From Myxococcus dinghuensis (GTDB taxonomy: Bacteria; Myxococcota; Myxococcia; Myxococcales; Myxococcaceae), in assembly GCF_024198235.1 (NCBI RefSeq), contig NZ_JAKCFB010000007.1, positions 62,001 through 126,000 of the forward strand: 64,000 nt of DNA, read 5' to 3'. The position numbers and the translations under genes were made by a program. This document shows, in pieces, positions 1-9,000 of the stretch. The notes under the pieces were generated by a model. It ran no database searches and was not told where the DNA came from. It was given only the letters and a program-made list of their open reading frames with translations. Position 1 is the stretch's first letter; every line of letters starts with the position of its first letter.

Positions 1-2
1 AG

Positions 3-1667
3 GCGGTGCGCGACCTGTCGGTGGGGGACCCGCGCGGGGTCACCTGGAACGCGCGGGGCACGCGCGCCTTCGTGACGGGCATGGGCTCCAACAACGTGGT
101 GGCGGTGGGGCCCACCGGCGCGCGGCTGGGGCAGGTGGACGTGGGCGAGGGCCCCACGGGCATCGTCTACGACGCGGGCCGCGACCGGCTCTACGTCCTC
201 AACCGCTTCGCGGCGAGCATCTCCGTGGTGAGCGCGGACCGGCTGCGCGAGCTGTCGCGGGTGGCCTTCTTCGACCCGTCCCCCACCGCCATCAAGGCGG
301 GCCGCAAGCACCTGTACGACACGCGCAAGACGTCCGGCCTGGGCCACCTGGCCTGCGCGTCCTGCCACATCGACGCGCGCATGGACCGGCTGGCGTGGGA
401 TTTGGGCGACCCCTCGGGCGAGATGAAGTCGCTGGAGGGGCAGAACCTGGGCATGGGCCTGCTGATGCCGCCGTTCGAGCCGTTCCACCCGATGAAGGGC
501 CCCATGACGACGCAGACGCTCCAGGACATCATCGGCAAGGAGCCGCTGCACTGGCGGGGAGACCGCGCGAGCCTCGAGGAGTTCAACCCGGCCTTCGTGG
601 GGTTGCAGGGTGACGACACGCAGCTGACGCCGAAGGAGATGGGGGAGCTGCGCTCCTTCCTCGCCACGCTCTCCTTCCCGCCCAACCCCTTCCGCGACCT
701 GGACAACGCGCTGCCGCGCGACCTGCCGCTGCCCGGCCACTACACCACGGGCCGCTTCGGGCCCGCCGGCCAGCCGCTGCCCAACGGCAACGCCCAGCGC
801 GGCATGGCGCTGTTCCGCCCGCCGAACCTGCTGGCCATGGGCCTGTTCGCCTGCAACACCTGCCACACCTTCCCCACGGGCCTGGCGGTGGACATGACGT
901 GGGATGGCTCCCAGTGGCTGGCCCTCCCCAAGGGGCCCATGGGGGAGTCCCGCCACGCGCTGGCGTCCACCGACGGCAGCACCAACGTCTCCCTCAAGGT
1001 GCCGCAGCTGCGCAACCTCTACGAGAAGGTGGGCATGGAGCTGAGCCAGAAGGAGAGCCTGTCCGGCTTCAGCTTCCTGCACGACGGCAGCGTGGACTCC
1101 ATCGCGCGGTTCGTCGCGGAGCCGCCCTTCAACCCGGAGAGCGACCAGCAGGTCGCGGACATCGTCGCGCTGCTGCTGTCCTTCTCCGGCGGCGACCTGC
1201 CCAGGGGCTCGCTCACGGACATGTACCTGCCGCCCGGTCCGGACAGCAAGGACTCGCACGCGGCGGTGGGGCAGCAGGTGACGCTCTCGGACGTGACGCC
1301 GGCGGAGCTGGCGCGCGCGCTGCGCTTCATGTCGCTGGCGGACAGCGGCAAGGTGGGCCTGGTGGTGAAGGGCCGCCGGCTGGGGCTCGCGCGGGGCTAC
1401 ACGTACCTGGGCAACGGCCAGTTCCAGTCGGACCGCGCCTCGGAGCGGGTGAACGCCTTCCTGCTGCTGGCGAGCGCGGCGGCGGGCAGCGAGCTGACCT
1501 TCACCGTCGTGCCCTCCGGCAGCGAGTGGCGCATCGGCGTGGACCAGGACGAGGACGGCATGTACGACCGCGACGAGCTGGACCGGGGCCGTCGTCCGGA
1601 CCAGCCGAACGACAGCCGCCGCTTCGTCGGCGGGGTGAGCTCGCCGCTCGCGACGCTGGTGCCGTAG
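3..1667 (+). CDS. Dihaem cytochrome / beta-propeller protein, 5' end cut
   Basis: The reading frame is open to the left edge, so the true start and any signal peptide lie outside the window. The visible N-terminal ~90 residues carry repeats typical of YVTN/YncE beta-propeller blades. Two CXXCH haem-binding motifs follow, CASCH near visible residue 117 and CNTCH near 283, in a layout like bacterial dihaem cytochrome c peroxidase/MauG relatives. The C-terminus has an acidic DQDEDGMYDRDELD stretch resembling a calcium-binding thrombospondin type 3 repeat. Family knowledge suggests a periplasmic or outer-membrane electron-transfer or peroxidase-like role; the substrate cannot be read. It converges on the next gene. 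Confidence 0.8.
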   Translation, partial: AVRDLSVGDPRGVTWNARGTRAFVTGMGSNNVVAVGPTGARLGQVDVGEGPTGIVYDAGRDRLYVLNRFAASISVVSADRLRELSRVAFFDPSPTAIKAGRKHLYDTRKTSGLGHLACASCHIDARMDRLAWDLGDPSGEMKSLEGQNLGMGLLMPPFEPFHPMKGPMTTQTLQDIIGKEPLHWRGDRASLEEFNPAFVGLQGDDTQLTPKEMGELRSFLATLSFPPNPFRDLDNALPRDLPLPGHYTTGRFGPAGQPLPNGNAQRGMALFRPPNLLAMGLFACNTCHTFPTGLAVDMTWDGSQWLALPKGPMGESRHALASTDGSTNVSLKVPQLRNLYEKVGMELSQKESLSGFSFLHDGSVDSIARFVAEPPFNPESDQQVADIVALLLSFSGGDLPRGSLTDMYLPPGPDSKDSHAAVGQQVTLSDVTPAELARALRFMSLADSGKVGLVVKGRRLGLARGYTYLGNGQFQSDRASERVNAFLLLASAAAGSELTFTVVPSGSEWRIGVDQDEDGMYDRDELDRGRRPDQPNDSRRFVGGVSSPLATLVP

Positions 1668-1686
1668 CCCGCGCGGGCGGCGCGGG
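1668..1686. terminator. Hairpin between convergent genes
   Basis: A 6-bp stem, cccgcg (1668-1673) with cgcggg (1681-1686), fills almost the whole gap between two converging stop codons. There is no T-tract, so intrinsic termination is only a guess from position. Confidence 0.3.
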
Positions 1687-2253
1687 TCAGCCCTGGGGCT
1701 TGGGGGCGGACCAGACGCGCCGGGGGGCCTCGTCGCCGCGCGCCACCCACACGGTGGCGCCGTCGATGAGGTCCTCGGAGTCGAGCGCCAGCTCCACGGC
1801 GCGCACGGCGGCGTCCGCGTCCATCACCCGGCAGTGGACGCGCAGGTGGCCGTCGCCCTGCTCGCCGCCCTCCACCTCGCCGTTGCCCGTCCAGCCCAGC
1901 GCGTCGGTGAGCAGCTCCTCCACCGCGACGCGCTTCTCCAGGTCATGGCCGGAGCCCGGGCCCTCCACGTCGTACTGGACGATGAGGGTGTCCATGGCGT
2001 CGGGGTCGGGTTCGTCGTAGCCGTCGTCCACCAGGGGGCCGGCGGCCTCGGCGAGGGCGAGCTCCGGGTCCTCCTCCTCGGGAGGAATCGGCAGCTCCTT
2101 CTGCTCGCCGACCTCGCCCACGGTGCCCCAATGCAGGGTGAGCACGCGTTCGTGGACCCAGGCTTCCCAGTAGCGAAGGCTTCCGCCTTCCTTCTTGTAG
2201 AGCTTCAGCAATCGCTCAATCCCAATCCCAAGCGGTGTGGCGGCCGGCCTCAT
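1687..2253 (-). CDS. WGR-like domain protein
   Basis: A 188-residue soluble protein. Near residues 15-45 it has a tryptophan/glycine pattern (YWEAW, then LHWGTVGEVGE) resembling the WGR domain found in PARPs and in small bacterial proteins. The middle is acidic (EEEDPELAL, DDGYDEPDPD). The C-terminal ~90 residues look like an independent fold. The start is an ATG 26 bases after the upstream SDR stop, so it is probably the last gene of a hydrolase-SDR operon. Specific function is unknown; WGR domains are thought to bind nucleic acid or protein partners. The WGR assignment is by eye. Confidence 0.6.
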   Translation of the reverse strand: MRPAATPLGIGIERLLKLYKKEGGSLRYWEAWVHERVLTLHWGTVGEVGEQKELPIPPEEEDPELALAEAAGPLVDDGYDEPDPDAMDTLIVQYDVEGPGSGHDLEKRVAVEELLTDALGWTGNGEVEGGEQGDGHLRVHCRVMDADAAVRAVELALDSEDLIDGATVWVARGDEAPRRVWSAPKPQG

Positions 2254-2279
2254 AGCACGGGGCGTGCCCGCCGCCGCGC

Positions 2280-3050
2280 TCAGAAGGCGCGGCCCTGTCC
2301 ACCATCCACGGGGAGGGTGGCCCCCGTCACCCACCGGGCGCGGGCCGAGCAGAGGAAGGCCACCACGTCCGCCACCTCCTCGGGCGTGCCGAAGCGGCCC
2401 CAGGGCAGCTCGTCCCGCAGCACCTTCGCCACCTTCTCCGGGTCCGCCTTCTGGCGTTTGTCCCAGCTCCCCCCGGGGAAGAGGATGGAGCCGGGGGCCA
2501 CGCCGTTGACGCGGATGTGGTGCCGGGCGAGGTCCACCGCCATCTCCTTGGTGAGGGCGGTGAGGCCCGCCTTGGCGGCGGTGTAGGGCGCGCTGGTGGC
2601 GTACTCGCGGCCGAAGATGGAGTTGATGTGGATGATGGTGCCGCCGCCGTGCTGGCGCATGTGCTCCACCGCGCGCTGGCTGCACCAGACGGCGGACAGG
2701 AGGTTGCGGTCCAGGACGGAGGTCCACTGCTCGCCGGTGGCGACGTCGAAGGCGCCCGCGCCGCCGCTGCCGCCCACGTTGTTGACGAGGATGTCCAGCG
2801 TGCCGAAGGCGCGGAGCGCCGCGTCCACCGCCGCCACCGCGCCGGGCTGGGTGGACACGTCCGTGACGACGGTGGAGACCACCGCGCCGGCGGCGCGCAG
2901 CTCCGTGGCGGTGGTCTCCAGGGCTTCGACGCCCCGGGCGGAGAGACATACCTTCACGCCCTCGCGGGCGAGCGCCGCCGCGGTGGCCCGGCCGATGCCC
3001 CGGCTGCTGCCGGTGACGAGGGCCACTTTTCCTCTGAGCTCCAGGTCCAT
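2280..3050 (-). CDS. SDR family NAD(P)-dependent oxidoreductase
   Basis: A classical short-chain dehydrogenase of 256 residues, the usual length. It has the cofactor motif TGSSRGIG (residues 13-20), the NNVGG motif (about 90-94), catalytic Ser144 and the Y156-x3-K160 pair. The C-terminus WVTGATLPVDGG is the normal SDR end. The substrate is not readable; close relatives include 3-oxoacyl-ACP reductase-like enzymes. It lies 17 bases downstream of an alpha/beta hydrolase on the same strand and is probably cotranscribed with it. A divergent LysR gene is the likely regulator. Confidence 0.9.
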   Translation of the reverse strand: MDLELRGKVALVTGSSRGIGRATAAALAREGVKVCLSARGVEALETTATELRAAGAVVSTVVTDVSTQPGAVAAVDAALRAFGTLDILVNNVGGSGGAGAFDVATGEQWTSVLDRNLLSAVWCSQRAVEHMRQHGGGTIIHINSIFGREYATSAPYTAAKAGLTALTKEMAVDLARHHIRVNGVAPGSILFPGGSWDKRQKADPEKVAKVLRDELPWGRFGTPEEVADVVAFLCSARARWVTGATLPVDGGQGRAF

Positions 3051-3067
3051 GGACCTGGCGTTCTACT

Positions 3068-4039
3068 TCAAGCCGCCTTCACCGGCCGGCTCGTGAGGGC
3101 CTGGTGTGCGAGCCACTCGACGGCGTCCTCCCACAGCGTCTGGCGGAAGGTCTCCCGGAAGAAGCCGAAGTGCCCGATGGGCTGGCCTCCCACCTGCCGG
3201 GGCGTGACGTGGCAGTGCTCGACGAGTGCGTCCGCGTAGAAGTCCAGCAGGTGCGACACGGCGGCCTCGGAGGCGATGGGGTCGTCCGAGAAGCTGTAGG
3301 CGCGCAGCGGCAGGTACAGCGACGCGTAGGCCTCGCGGCGCGCCTCGCCGCCCTCGCTCATCATGTACTCGGGGGAGAGGCACCAGCGGGCCCACTGCTC
3401 CGCGACGCCCGCCGGCAGGTCCTCCGCGGTGCCGGCCCAGCCCGGGAGCTTGCCGAAGGCGCGAATCAGCGTGGGGGCGATGACGCGCCAGTTGAGCGCC
3501 ATGCGCAGCCGCTGGGGGAAGAGCTTGTAGTAGCCGGAGCCCGCGGCGACGTTGAGCAGCGCGGACACCTCGTTCGCGTTGTGCGCGAGGCCCAGCAGTT
3601 GGCCTCCCACGCTGTGGCCGACGAGGACCAGCCGGCGGCGCGGGAAGCGCTCGCGCACCGTGGCGATGGCGCCCGCGAGGTCCTGGCTTCCCCAGTCCTC
3701 CATGCGCGCGGGGAATCCCTCCAGCTTCTCGGGGCGGGAGTCGCCGATACCGCGGTAGTCGTAGGTGATGGTGGGGAAGCCGCGCCGGGCGAGGAAGGCG
3801 GCGAAGCGGGCGTAGTAGCGTTGGCGCGCCCCGGTGGCGCTGGTGATGAGGGCCACGGCGCCGACCTCGGCGCCCTCGTGGGGGAAGAGCTTGCCGCCCA
3901 GCGGGTAGCCGTCGAGCGCGCGGATGGGGAAGTCGAGGCCGGGCGTCGTGTCGGACGTCACCACCGTGAGGCGGTCTCCCCGAGGGAGGTCGCGGCCCAG
4001 CGGGGCCACGTCCGGGTCCAGCACCGTTGCATGAGACAT
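3068..4039 (-). CDS. Alpha/beta hydrolase (serine hydrolase)
   Basis: A 323-residue alpha/beta hydrolase with the nucleophile elbow GHSVGG (Ser143) and a YDYRGIGDSR segment near residue 93, typical of the S33/lysophospholipase-like group. No signal peptide is visible, so it is probably cytoplasmic. The chosen ATG (MSHATVLD) faces the LysR gene. The same frame is open further upstream, but that part crosses the LysR gene and is not protein-like. It heads an operon with an SDR and a WGR-like gene. The substrate is unknown. The intergenic dyads at 4109-4145 suggest control by the neighbouring LysR protein. Confidence 0.85.
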   Translation of the reverse strand: MSHATVLDPDVAPLGRDLPRGDRLTVVTSDTTPGLDFPIRALDGYPLGGKLFPHEGAEVGAVALITSATGARQRYYARFAAFLARRGFPTITYDYRGIGDSRPEKLEGFPARMEDWGSQDLAGAIATVRERFPRRRLVLVGHSVGGQLLGLAHNANEVSALLNVAAGSGYYKLFPQRLRMALNWRVIAPTLIRAFGKLPGWAGTAEDLPAGVAEQWARWCLSPEYMMSEGGEARREAYASLYLPLRAYSFSDDPIASEAAVSHLLDFYADALVEHCHVTPRQVGGQPIGHFGFFRETFRQTLWEDAVEWLAHQALTSRPVKAA

Positions 4040-4108
4040 GATGTCCTCCAGTGGCGCGGGGCTGTCGGGCGTGCCGCCGCTGCATCCGGGTCGGAATAGC
4101 GCCAGGGG

Positions 4109-4145
4109 GGCTGCACGGATGCAGCCCTTTGCTGCACCATTGCAG
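4109..4145. promoter_or_regulatory. Two tandem dyads, likely LysR operators
   Basis: Two inverted repeats share the core CTGCA-N4-TGCAG. The first is 4109-4126 (7-bp arms around cgga); the second is 4132-4145 (5-bp arms around ccat). Their centres are 21 bp apart, about two helical turns, so they face the same side of the DNA. A further half-site (ctgcatccg) starts at 4080. The second dyad ends 2 bases before the LysR start codon. This fits autorepression and control of the divergent hydrolase operon, but binding is inferred. Confidence 0.55.
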
Positions 4146-4147
4146 GC

Positions 4148-5044
4148 ATGGATATGCGATGGGACGACCTCCGCTACCTGCTCGCGGTGGCGAGACGGGG
4201 CTCGCTCGCCGGAGCGGCCCGTGAGCTGCGCGTGGACGCCACGACGGTGGGACGCAGGCTGGCCGCGCTGGAGAAGTCGCTCGGGACGAAGCTGGTGTTG
4301 CGCGGCGCGCGCACGTTGGGGCTCACGGAGGGCGCGGAGGCGGTCGTCGCGCGGGCGCGGGAGATGGAGGAGGCGCTGCGCTCGTTGCACGGCGCGGTGG
4401 TGGACGAGGCCCGCGTGGAGGGCTCGGTACGCGTGGCGGCGACGGAGTACCTGGCGCAGGCGCTGCTGGCCGCGAACATGGACCTGCTGCACTCACGTCA
4501 TCCGAAGCTGGACGTGGAGCTGGTGGTGGGCACGGACATGGTGGACATCCAGCGAGGCGACGCGGACCTGGCGTTGCGGTTGGTGGCTCCGAAGGGAGAT
4601 GCGCTGGTGGTGCGCAAGGTGGGGGAGCTGGCCTTCGCGATGTATGCGTCGCGCGGCTACCTGCGCCGCCGGGGGGCGCCGAGGCCGGGGGATTTCCGGG
4701 GACACTCGGTGCTCGTGTACCGGGAGACGCTGACGTCGGGCGCGGAGTCCGAGGAGCTGAAGCGGCTGACGGCGGGAGGGCGGCGGCTCCTGCGCAGCAA
4801 CAGCTCGCCGGTGTTGCGTGAGGCGGCGGCCTCGGGGCTCGGTGTCGCGCTGCTGCCGTGTCTCTCCGGGGAGCGGGATGCGCGACTGACGCGTGTGGGG
4901 GCGGGCATCATCGCGAAGCGGCCCCTGTGGCTGGTGCTGCACAAGGACCTGCAGCGAAGCCCCCGCGTGCGCGCCGCGTCGGACTGGGTGGCGGAGCTGT
5001 GCCGCCGCGAGAAGGCGGGGCTCGCGGGGGAGGTTTCGCGGTAG
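4148..5044 (+). CDS. LysR family transcriptional regulator
   Basis: 298 residues, the normal LysR length. The N-terminal winged helix (about residues 5-65) shows the family pattern: LAVARRGSLAGAARELRVD, VGRRLAALEKSLGTKL. The C-terminal half is the effector-binding fold. An alternative ATG lies two codons downstream (4154). It is divergent from the hydrolase-SDR operon, the classic LysR arrangement, with two matching dyads between them. The effector is unknown. Confidence 0.9.
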   Translation: MDMRWDDLRYLLAVARRGSLAGAARELRVDATTVGRRLAALEKSLGTKLVLRGARTLGLTEGAEAVVARAREMEEALRSLHGAVVDEARVEGSVRVAATEYLAQALLAANMDLLHSRHPKLDVELVVGTDMVDIQRGDADLALRLVAPKGDALVVRKVGELAFAMYASRGYLRRRGAPRPGDFRGHSVLVYRETLTSGAESEELKRLTAGGRRLLRSNSSPVLREAAASGLGVALLPCLSGERDARLTRVGAGIIAKRPLWLVLHKDLQRSPRVRAASDWVAELCRREKAGLAGEVSR

Positions 5045-5054
5045 GGGTGGGCTG

Positions 5055-5960
5055 TCAGGCGGGATGCTGTGCCCGTGCGAGCGCGGCCCACTCGATGGGC
5101 GTCGACTTGCGGAAGCGGGCCGGGGATGCGCCCACCTCTCGGCGGAACGTGTTGATGAAGTTCGACAGGTCTCCGAACCCCACGTCGAACGCAATCTCCG
5201 TCACCGGACGGTTCGTGTCTCGCAGCAGCTCCAGCGCGCGGCGCACCCGTGTCTGCAATAGGAAGCGGTGGGGCGTGACGCCTGTCTCACGCTTGAACAC
5301 GCGCAGGAAGTGATACGGGCTCAGCCCCGCGATGTTCGCGAGGTCCCCCAGGGCGAGCTCCTCCGTGGACGAGGCCTCGATGGCCGCGAGCGCCGCATAG
5401 ATGCTGTCGCGAGTGCCCCGGCTGTCTCGCGGCGACTCGTGCTTGGGGACGCGCCCCATCTGCGCGGCGACCGTCGTCGCGAGCGCGAGCCCCAGCTCCT
5501 CCAGTCCCATCGTGGGGCTCTCGTCCGCGAGCCGCTGCTCCGCGAGGTGTCGGATCGCGTCGACCTTCGGGATGGGAGGGAGCACGGCCTTGTCGAAGTA
5601 GCGTCGCGGGGCGCCATGGCGCGGGCTGTCCACCAGCTCGTTGATGGCGGTCTCGTCGAAGCGGAAGACGATGCACCGGTCCCCGCCCGCGTGCTCGTGC
5701 GAGATTTCATACTGCTGGCCTGGATTCGACAGCAGCGCGAAGCCCGTGGTGAGGAGCTGTGGGCTGCGCGCGTTCCGGAAGCCGAAGACCCCCGAGCGAA
5801 CGAGGCTGATGGCGGGGAAGGTGAACTGCTCCGGCTCGATGGGCGCGTTCTTCGCCGCGTGGCAGCAATACTCGAAGACCCGCACGAGGCTCGTGCGCGC
5901 CAGTTCGCGCTTCGAGGCGGGTTGGGTGGTCGCGAGCGGAGTCCCCTGCGTGCGGCTCAT
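5055..5960 (-). CDS. AraC family transcriptional regulator
   Basis: 301 residues. The C-terminal ~100 residues hold the two AraC helix-turn-helices: LGDLANIAGLSPYHFLRVFK, then the signature around VTEIAFDVGFGDLSNFINTF. The N-terminal ~190 residues look like a cupin-type effector domain (GFALLSNPGQQYEISHEH). It converges closely with the LysR gene and is divergent from an exported alpha/beta hydrolase, its most likely target. The ligand is unknown. Confidence 0.9.
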   Translation of the reverse strand: MSRTQGTPLATTQPASKRELARTSLVRVFEYCCHAAKNAPIEPEQFTFPAISLVRSGVFGFRNARSPQLLTTGFALLSNPGQQYEISHEHAGGDRCIVFRFDETAINELVDSPRHGAPRRYFDKAVLPPIPKVDAIRHLAEQRLADESPTMGLEELGLALATTVAAQMGRVPKHESPRDSRGTRDSIYAALAAIEASSTEELALGDLANIAGLSPYHFLRVFKRETGVTPHRFLLQTRVRRALELLRDTNRPVTEIAFDVGFGDLSNFINTFRREVGASPARFRKSTPIEWAALARAQHPA

Positions 5961-6112
5961 GGGCGCAGCCTAGCAGTCCATGGACACGGGACGTCACCCC
6001 GGTTCGGGATGCACTCCCCGTCTACGGGGCCTGCGCAATTTTCACCAAGTGGATGCCACGGAGGCCTCGGTACAAGCCGGGCCGTTCGCACTCTGGCGCG
6101 AAGGTCAGGCAC

Positions 6113-7135
6113 ATGGACGCGACGAATCACGAGGTGAGGTCAGGGGTGGTCGGGATGCGGCGCAGGACGTTCCTCGAGCTGATGGCGGGGACACTCGCGT
6201 TGGGAGTGTCCCAGGGTTGCGCGGGACGAAGCGGGCAGGGCGGTGCTCCGCGAGCACACGGCCCGTTGGACGCGACAGCCTGGCGTGCCGAGCGGCGCTA
6301 TCTGGAGACTCGCTTCGGTCGCATCGCATACGTCGAGCGAGGGACAGGGGCCGCCGCCTTGTTCCTCCATGGCTTCCCACTGAATGGCTTCCAGTGGCGA
6401 GGCGCCATCGAGCGGCTGTCCGCGCATCGGCGCTGCGTGGCCCCGGACTTCCTGGGACTCGGCTACACCGAGGTCGCCGAGAGCCAGAGCTACGCCCCCT
6501 CCGAGCAGGTCGACATGCTCGTCACCGTGTTGGACAAGCTCTCCATCTCCACCGTGGACGTCGTCGCGAATGACAGCGGTGGCGCCATCGCGCAGCTCTT
6601 CGTCACCCGTCACCCGGACCGTGTGCGGACCTTGCTCCTCACCAACTGTGACGTGGAGACGGAGTGCCCTCCGGCGGCGGTGCTCCCGGTCATCGAGATG
6701 GCGCGCAAGGGGGCATACGTGGACCAGTGGCTCGCCCCGTGGCTCGCGGACAAGGCGCTGGCCCGCTCCGACCAGGGCATCGGAGGCATGACGTACACAC
6801 GCCCCGCCGAGCTGTCGGACGAGGCCATCGAGACCTACTTCGCGCCGCTCGTGCGCTCACCACGAGGCCGGGACCAGGTGCATGCGTACACCCTGGCGTT
6901 GGAGGCGAATTCCCTGGCGGGCATCGGGCCCGCGCTCGCGCGCAGCACCGTCCCGACGCGCATCCTCTGGGGAACGGGCGACACCATCTTCTCGCAGTCG
7001 AGCGCCGACCACCTCGACCGCGCCTTCGGCAACTCGCGGGGCGTGCGGCGTGTCCCCGGTGCGCGCCTCTTCTTCCCGGAGGAATACCCCGACCTCATCG
7101 CCGAGGAGGCCCGTGCCCTGTGGGGCGTGCGCTGA
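6113..7135 (+). CDS. Exported alpha/beta hydrolase, haloalkane dehalogenase/epoxide hydrolase-like
   Basis: 340 residues from ATG 6113; ATG 6155 (just before the twin arginines) is an equally good start. The N-terminus has a Tat-like signal, MRRRTFLEL, then a hydrophobic stretch ending SQGC, which may be a lipobox. The catalytic domain shows the oxyanion motif LHGFP (about 85-89). The nucleophile elbow is VVANDSGG, giving an aspartate (Asp154) instead of serine, as in haloalkane dehalogenases and epoxide hydrolases. It is divergent from an AraC regulator. The substrate is unknown; an ester hydrolase is less likely given the Asp. Confidence 0.75.
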   Translation: MDATNHEVRSGVVGMRRRTFLELMAGTLALGVSQGCAGRSGQGGAPRAHGPLDATAWRAERRYLETRFGRIAYVERGTGAAALFLHGFPLNGFQWRGAIERLSAHRRCVAPDFLGLGYTEVAESQSYAPSEQVDMLVTVLDKLSISTVDVVANDSGGAIAQLFVTRHPDRVRTLLLTNCDVETECPPAAVLPVIEMARKGAYVDQWLAPWLADKALARSDQGIGGMTYTRPAELSDEAIETYFAPLVRSPRGRDQVHAYTLALEANSLAGIGPALARSTVPTRILWGTGDTIFSQSSADHLDRAFGNSRGVRRVPGARLFFPEEYPDLIAEEARALWGVR

Positions 7136-7159
7136 CGCTCCGCATCCCTGGAACACGAA

Positions 7160-7190
7160 CGCCCGGCCCCTCCGAGGAGAGCGCCGGGCG
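7160..7190. terminator. Hairpin between convergent hydrolase and pgi
   Basis: Perfect 8-bp arms cgcccggc (7160-7167) and gccgggcg (7183-7190) lie between two converging genes. A short inner ctc/gag pairing is possible. No T-tract follows on either strand. It is a likely bidirectional transcription stop by position. Confidence 0.42.
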
Positions 7191-7219
7191 CCGACGGGAC
7201 TCGCGCGTCGTGGAGCCGC

Positions 7220-8809
7220 TCAGCCCGCGCGGAACCGCGCGCCCGCGGGACCGGGCTGCCCGGAGCGCTGGATGCCACGCTCGGGGTTGGCGGCGAGGTG
7301 CTCCAGAATCTTGAACACCGTCTCCACCTCGTCCGGCTGGCCGATGTCGCCGGCGAGCTGCTCGGCGGTGCGCGCCTCCGCGCGGGCCTCCTTCAGTCGC
7401 GCCATCAGCTTCTTCTGGAGCTCCAGCACGGACGTGGCGGCCTTCTTGCCGGCCTCGACGCCCGGCTGGTGGTACGCGTTGATGTGCACGAGGCTCGCGT
7501 AGAAGCCGACCGCGCGCTCGTACAGCGCGACGAGCCCGCCCAGCGTGCGCGCGCTCACGTCCGGCACGGTCAGGGTGATGGACTCGCGGCCCTTCTCGTA
7601 CAGCGCGCGGCGCGTGCCGAGCAGGAAGCCCAGCAGGTAGTCACCGCTGGTGATGCCGCCCTCCACCTCCATGGACGGCCCTCCGCGGTCCTTCAACACC
7701 TCGATGAACGTGGCGAAGAAGTTCGGCACGCCCTCGCGCAGCTGCTGCACGTACGCGTGCTGGTCCGTGGAGCCCTTGTTCCCGTAGACGGCGATGCCCT
7801 GGTTCACCACCTTCCCGTCCAGGTCCTTCTCCTTGCCCAGCGACTCCATGACGAGCTGCTGGAGGTAGCGCGACATCAGGAGGAGCCGGTCCTTGTACGG
7901 CAGGATGACCATGTCCTTCAGGCCGCGCCCGTCGCCCGCGTGGAACCACATCAGCGCGAGCAGCGCCGCCGGGTTCTTCACCGGGTCGCGCTCGCGCGTG
8001 GCGATGTCCATCTCCTTCGCGCCCGCGAGCATCGCGTCGATGTCCAACCCCTGGAGCCGCGCGGGCAGCAGGCCCACCGCGGACATCACCGACGTGCGCC
8101 CGCCGACCCAGTCCCACATGGGGAAGGTGCGCAGCCAGCCCTGCTTGCGCGCGTGCTGGTCCAGCTCGCTGCCCGCGCCGGTGACGGCCACCGCGTGCTG
8201 GCTGAAGTCGAGCCCCCGCGCCTTGTACGCGCGCTCGGCCTCCAGCATGCCGTTGCGCGTCTCCTTGGTCCCGCCGGACTTGCTGATGACGACCGTCAGC
8301 GTCTCCGCGAGCCGGCCGCCCAACTGGCCCACCACCCGGTCCATGCCGTCCGGGTCGGTGTTGTCGAAGAAGGAGACCTGCATCGCGTCGTCGCTCGACG
8401 TCAGCGCGTCCGCGACCAACTGCGGCCCCAGCGCCGAACCGCCGATGCCCACCAGGAGCAGGTGCGTGAAGCGCTGCGCCTTCTGCGGCTTCACCCGCCC
8501 GTCGTGCACGTCCTTGGCGAACGCGTGGATGGCCGCCACCGTGTCGGTGATCTCCTTCGCCAGCGCGGGCTCCGGGGCCAGCTCCGGCGCGCGCAGCCAG
8601 TAGTGGCCGACCTTGCGGTTCTCATCCGGGTTGGCGATGGCGCCCTTCTCCAGCGCCTCCATCTGGGTGAAGGCCTCTTCGATGCGCGGCCGCATCCGCT
8701 CCACGAAGTCCGCCGCGAAGTTCATGCGGGAGACGTCGAGCGTGAACCCCAGGGTCGGGACGACGCTCAGATATCGCTGATACCGCTCCCACAGCTCACG
8801 CTCGGTCAT
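7220..8809 (-). CDS. pgi: Glucose-6-phosphate isomerase
   Basis: 529 residues. Recognised by [10 protein letters not shown] (sugar-phosphate-binding region), [10 protein letters not shown] (the SIS phosphate-binding loop), the [13 protein letters not shown] segment and [11 protein letters not shown], all hallmarks of PGI. It interconverts glucose 6-phosphate and fructose 6-phosphate in the cytoplasm for glycolysis and gluconeogenesis. It stands alone, with convergent and divergent neighbours of unrelated type. The ATG start matches the family's N-terminus. Confidence 0.95.
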   Translation of the reverse strand: MTERELWERYQRYLSVVPTLGFTLDVSRMNFAADFVERMRPRIEEAFTQMEALEKGAIANPDENRKVGHYWLRAPELAPEPALAKEITDTVAAIHAFAKDVHDGRVKPQKAQRFTHLLLVGIGGSALGPQLVADALTSSDDAMQVSFFDNTDPDGMDRVVGQLGGRLAETLTVVISKSGGTKETRNGMLEAERAYKARGLDFSQHAVAVTGAGSELDQHARKQGWLRTFPMWDWVGGRTSVMSAVGLLPARLQGLDIDAMLAGAKEMDIATRERDPVKNPAALLALMWFHAGDGRGLKDMVILPYKDRLLLMSRYLQQLVMESLGKEKDLDGKVVNQGIAVYGNKGSTDQHAYVQQLREGVPNFFATFIEVLKDRGGPSMEVEGGITSGDYLLGFLLGTRRALYEKGRESITLTVPDVSARTLGGLVALYERAVGFYASLVHINAYHQPGVEAGKKAATSVLELQKKLMARLKEARAEARTAEQLAGDIGQPDEVETVFKILEHLAANPERGIQRSGQPGPAGARFRAG

Positions 8810-9000
8810 GTCACCCCTCCACCTTGGGTTGCTCGCGCAGAAAGTGGGGGTGGCTTAGCGCCTCCGCCCGCTCGATGGAAGTCGAACACGACGCCCGGGC
8901 GCGAGCGGACACGCCTGGGCGGCCAGTGCTCAACACCTCCCGCGCGGGAGTGAGCACGGGGCAACCCCGGAGCGGCCGCCGTCCCCACGCCTCCCGGGGC

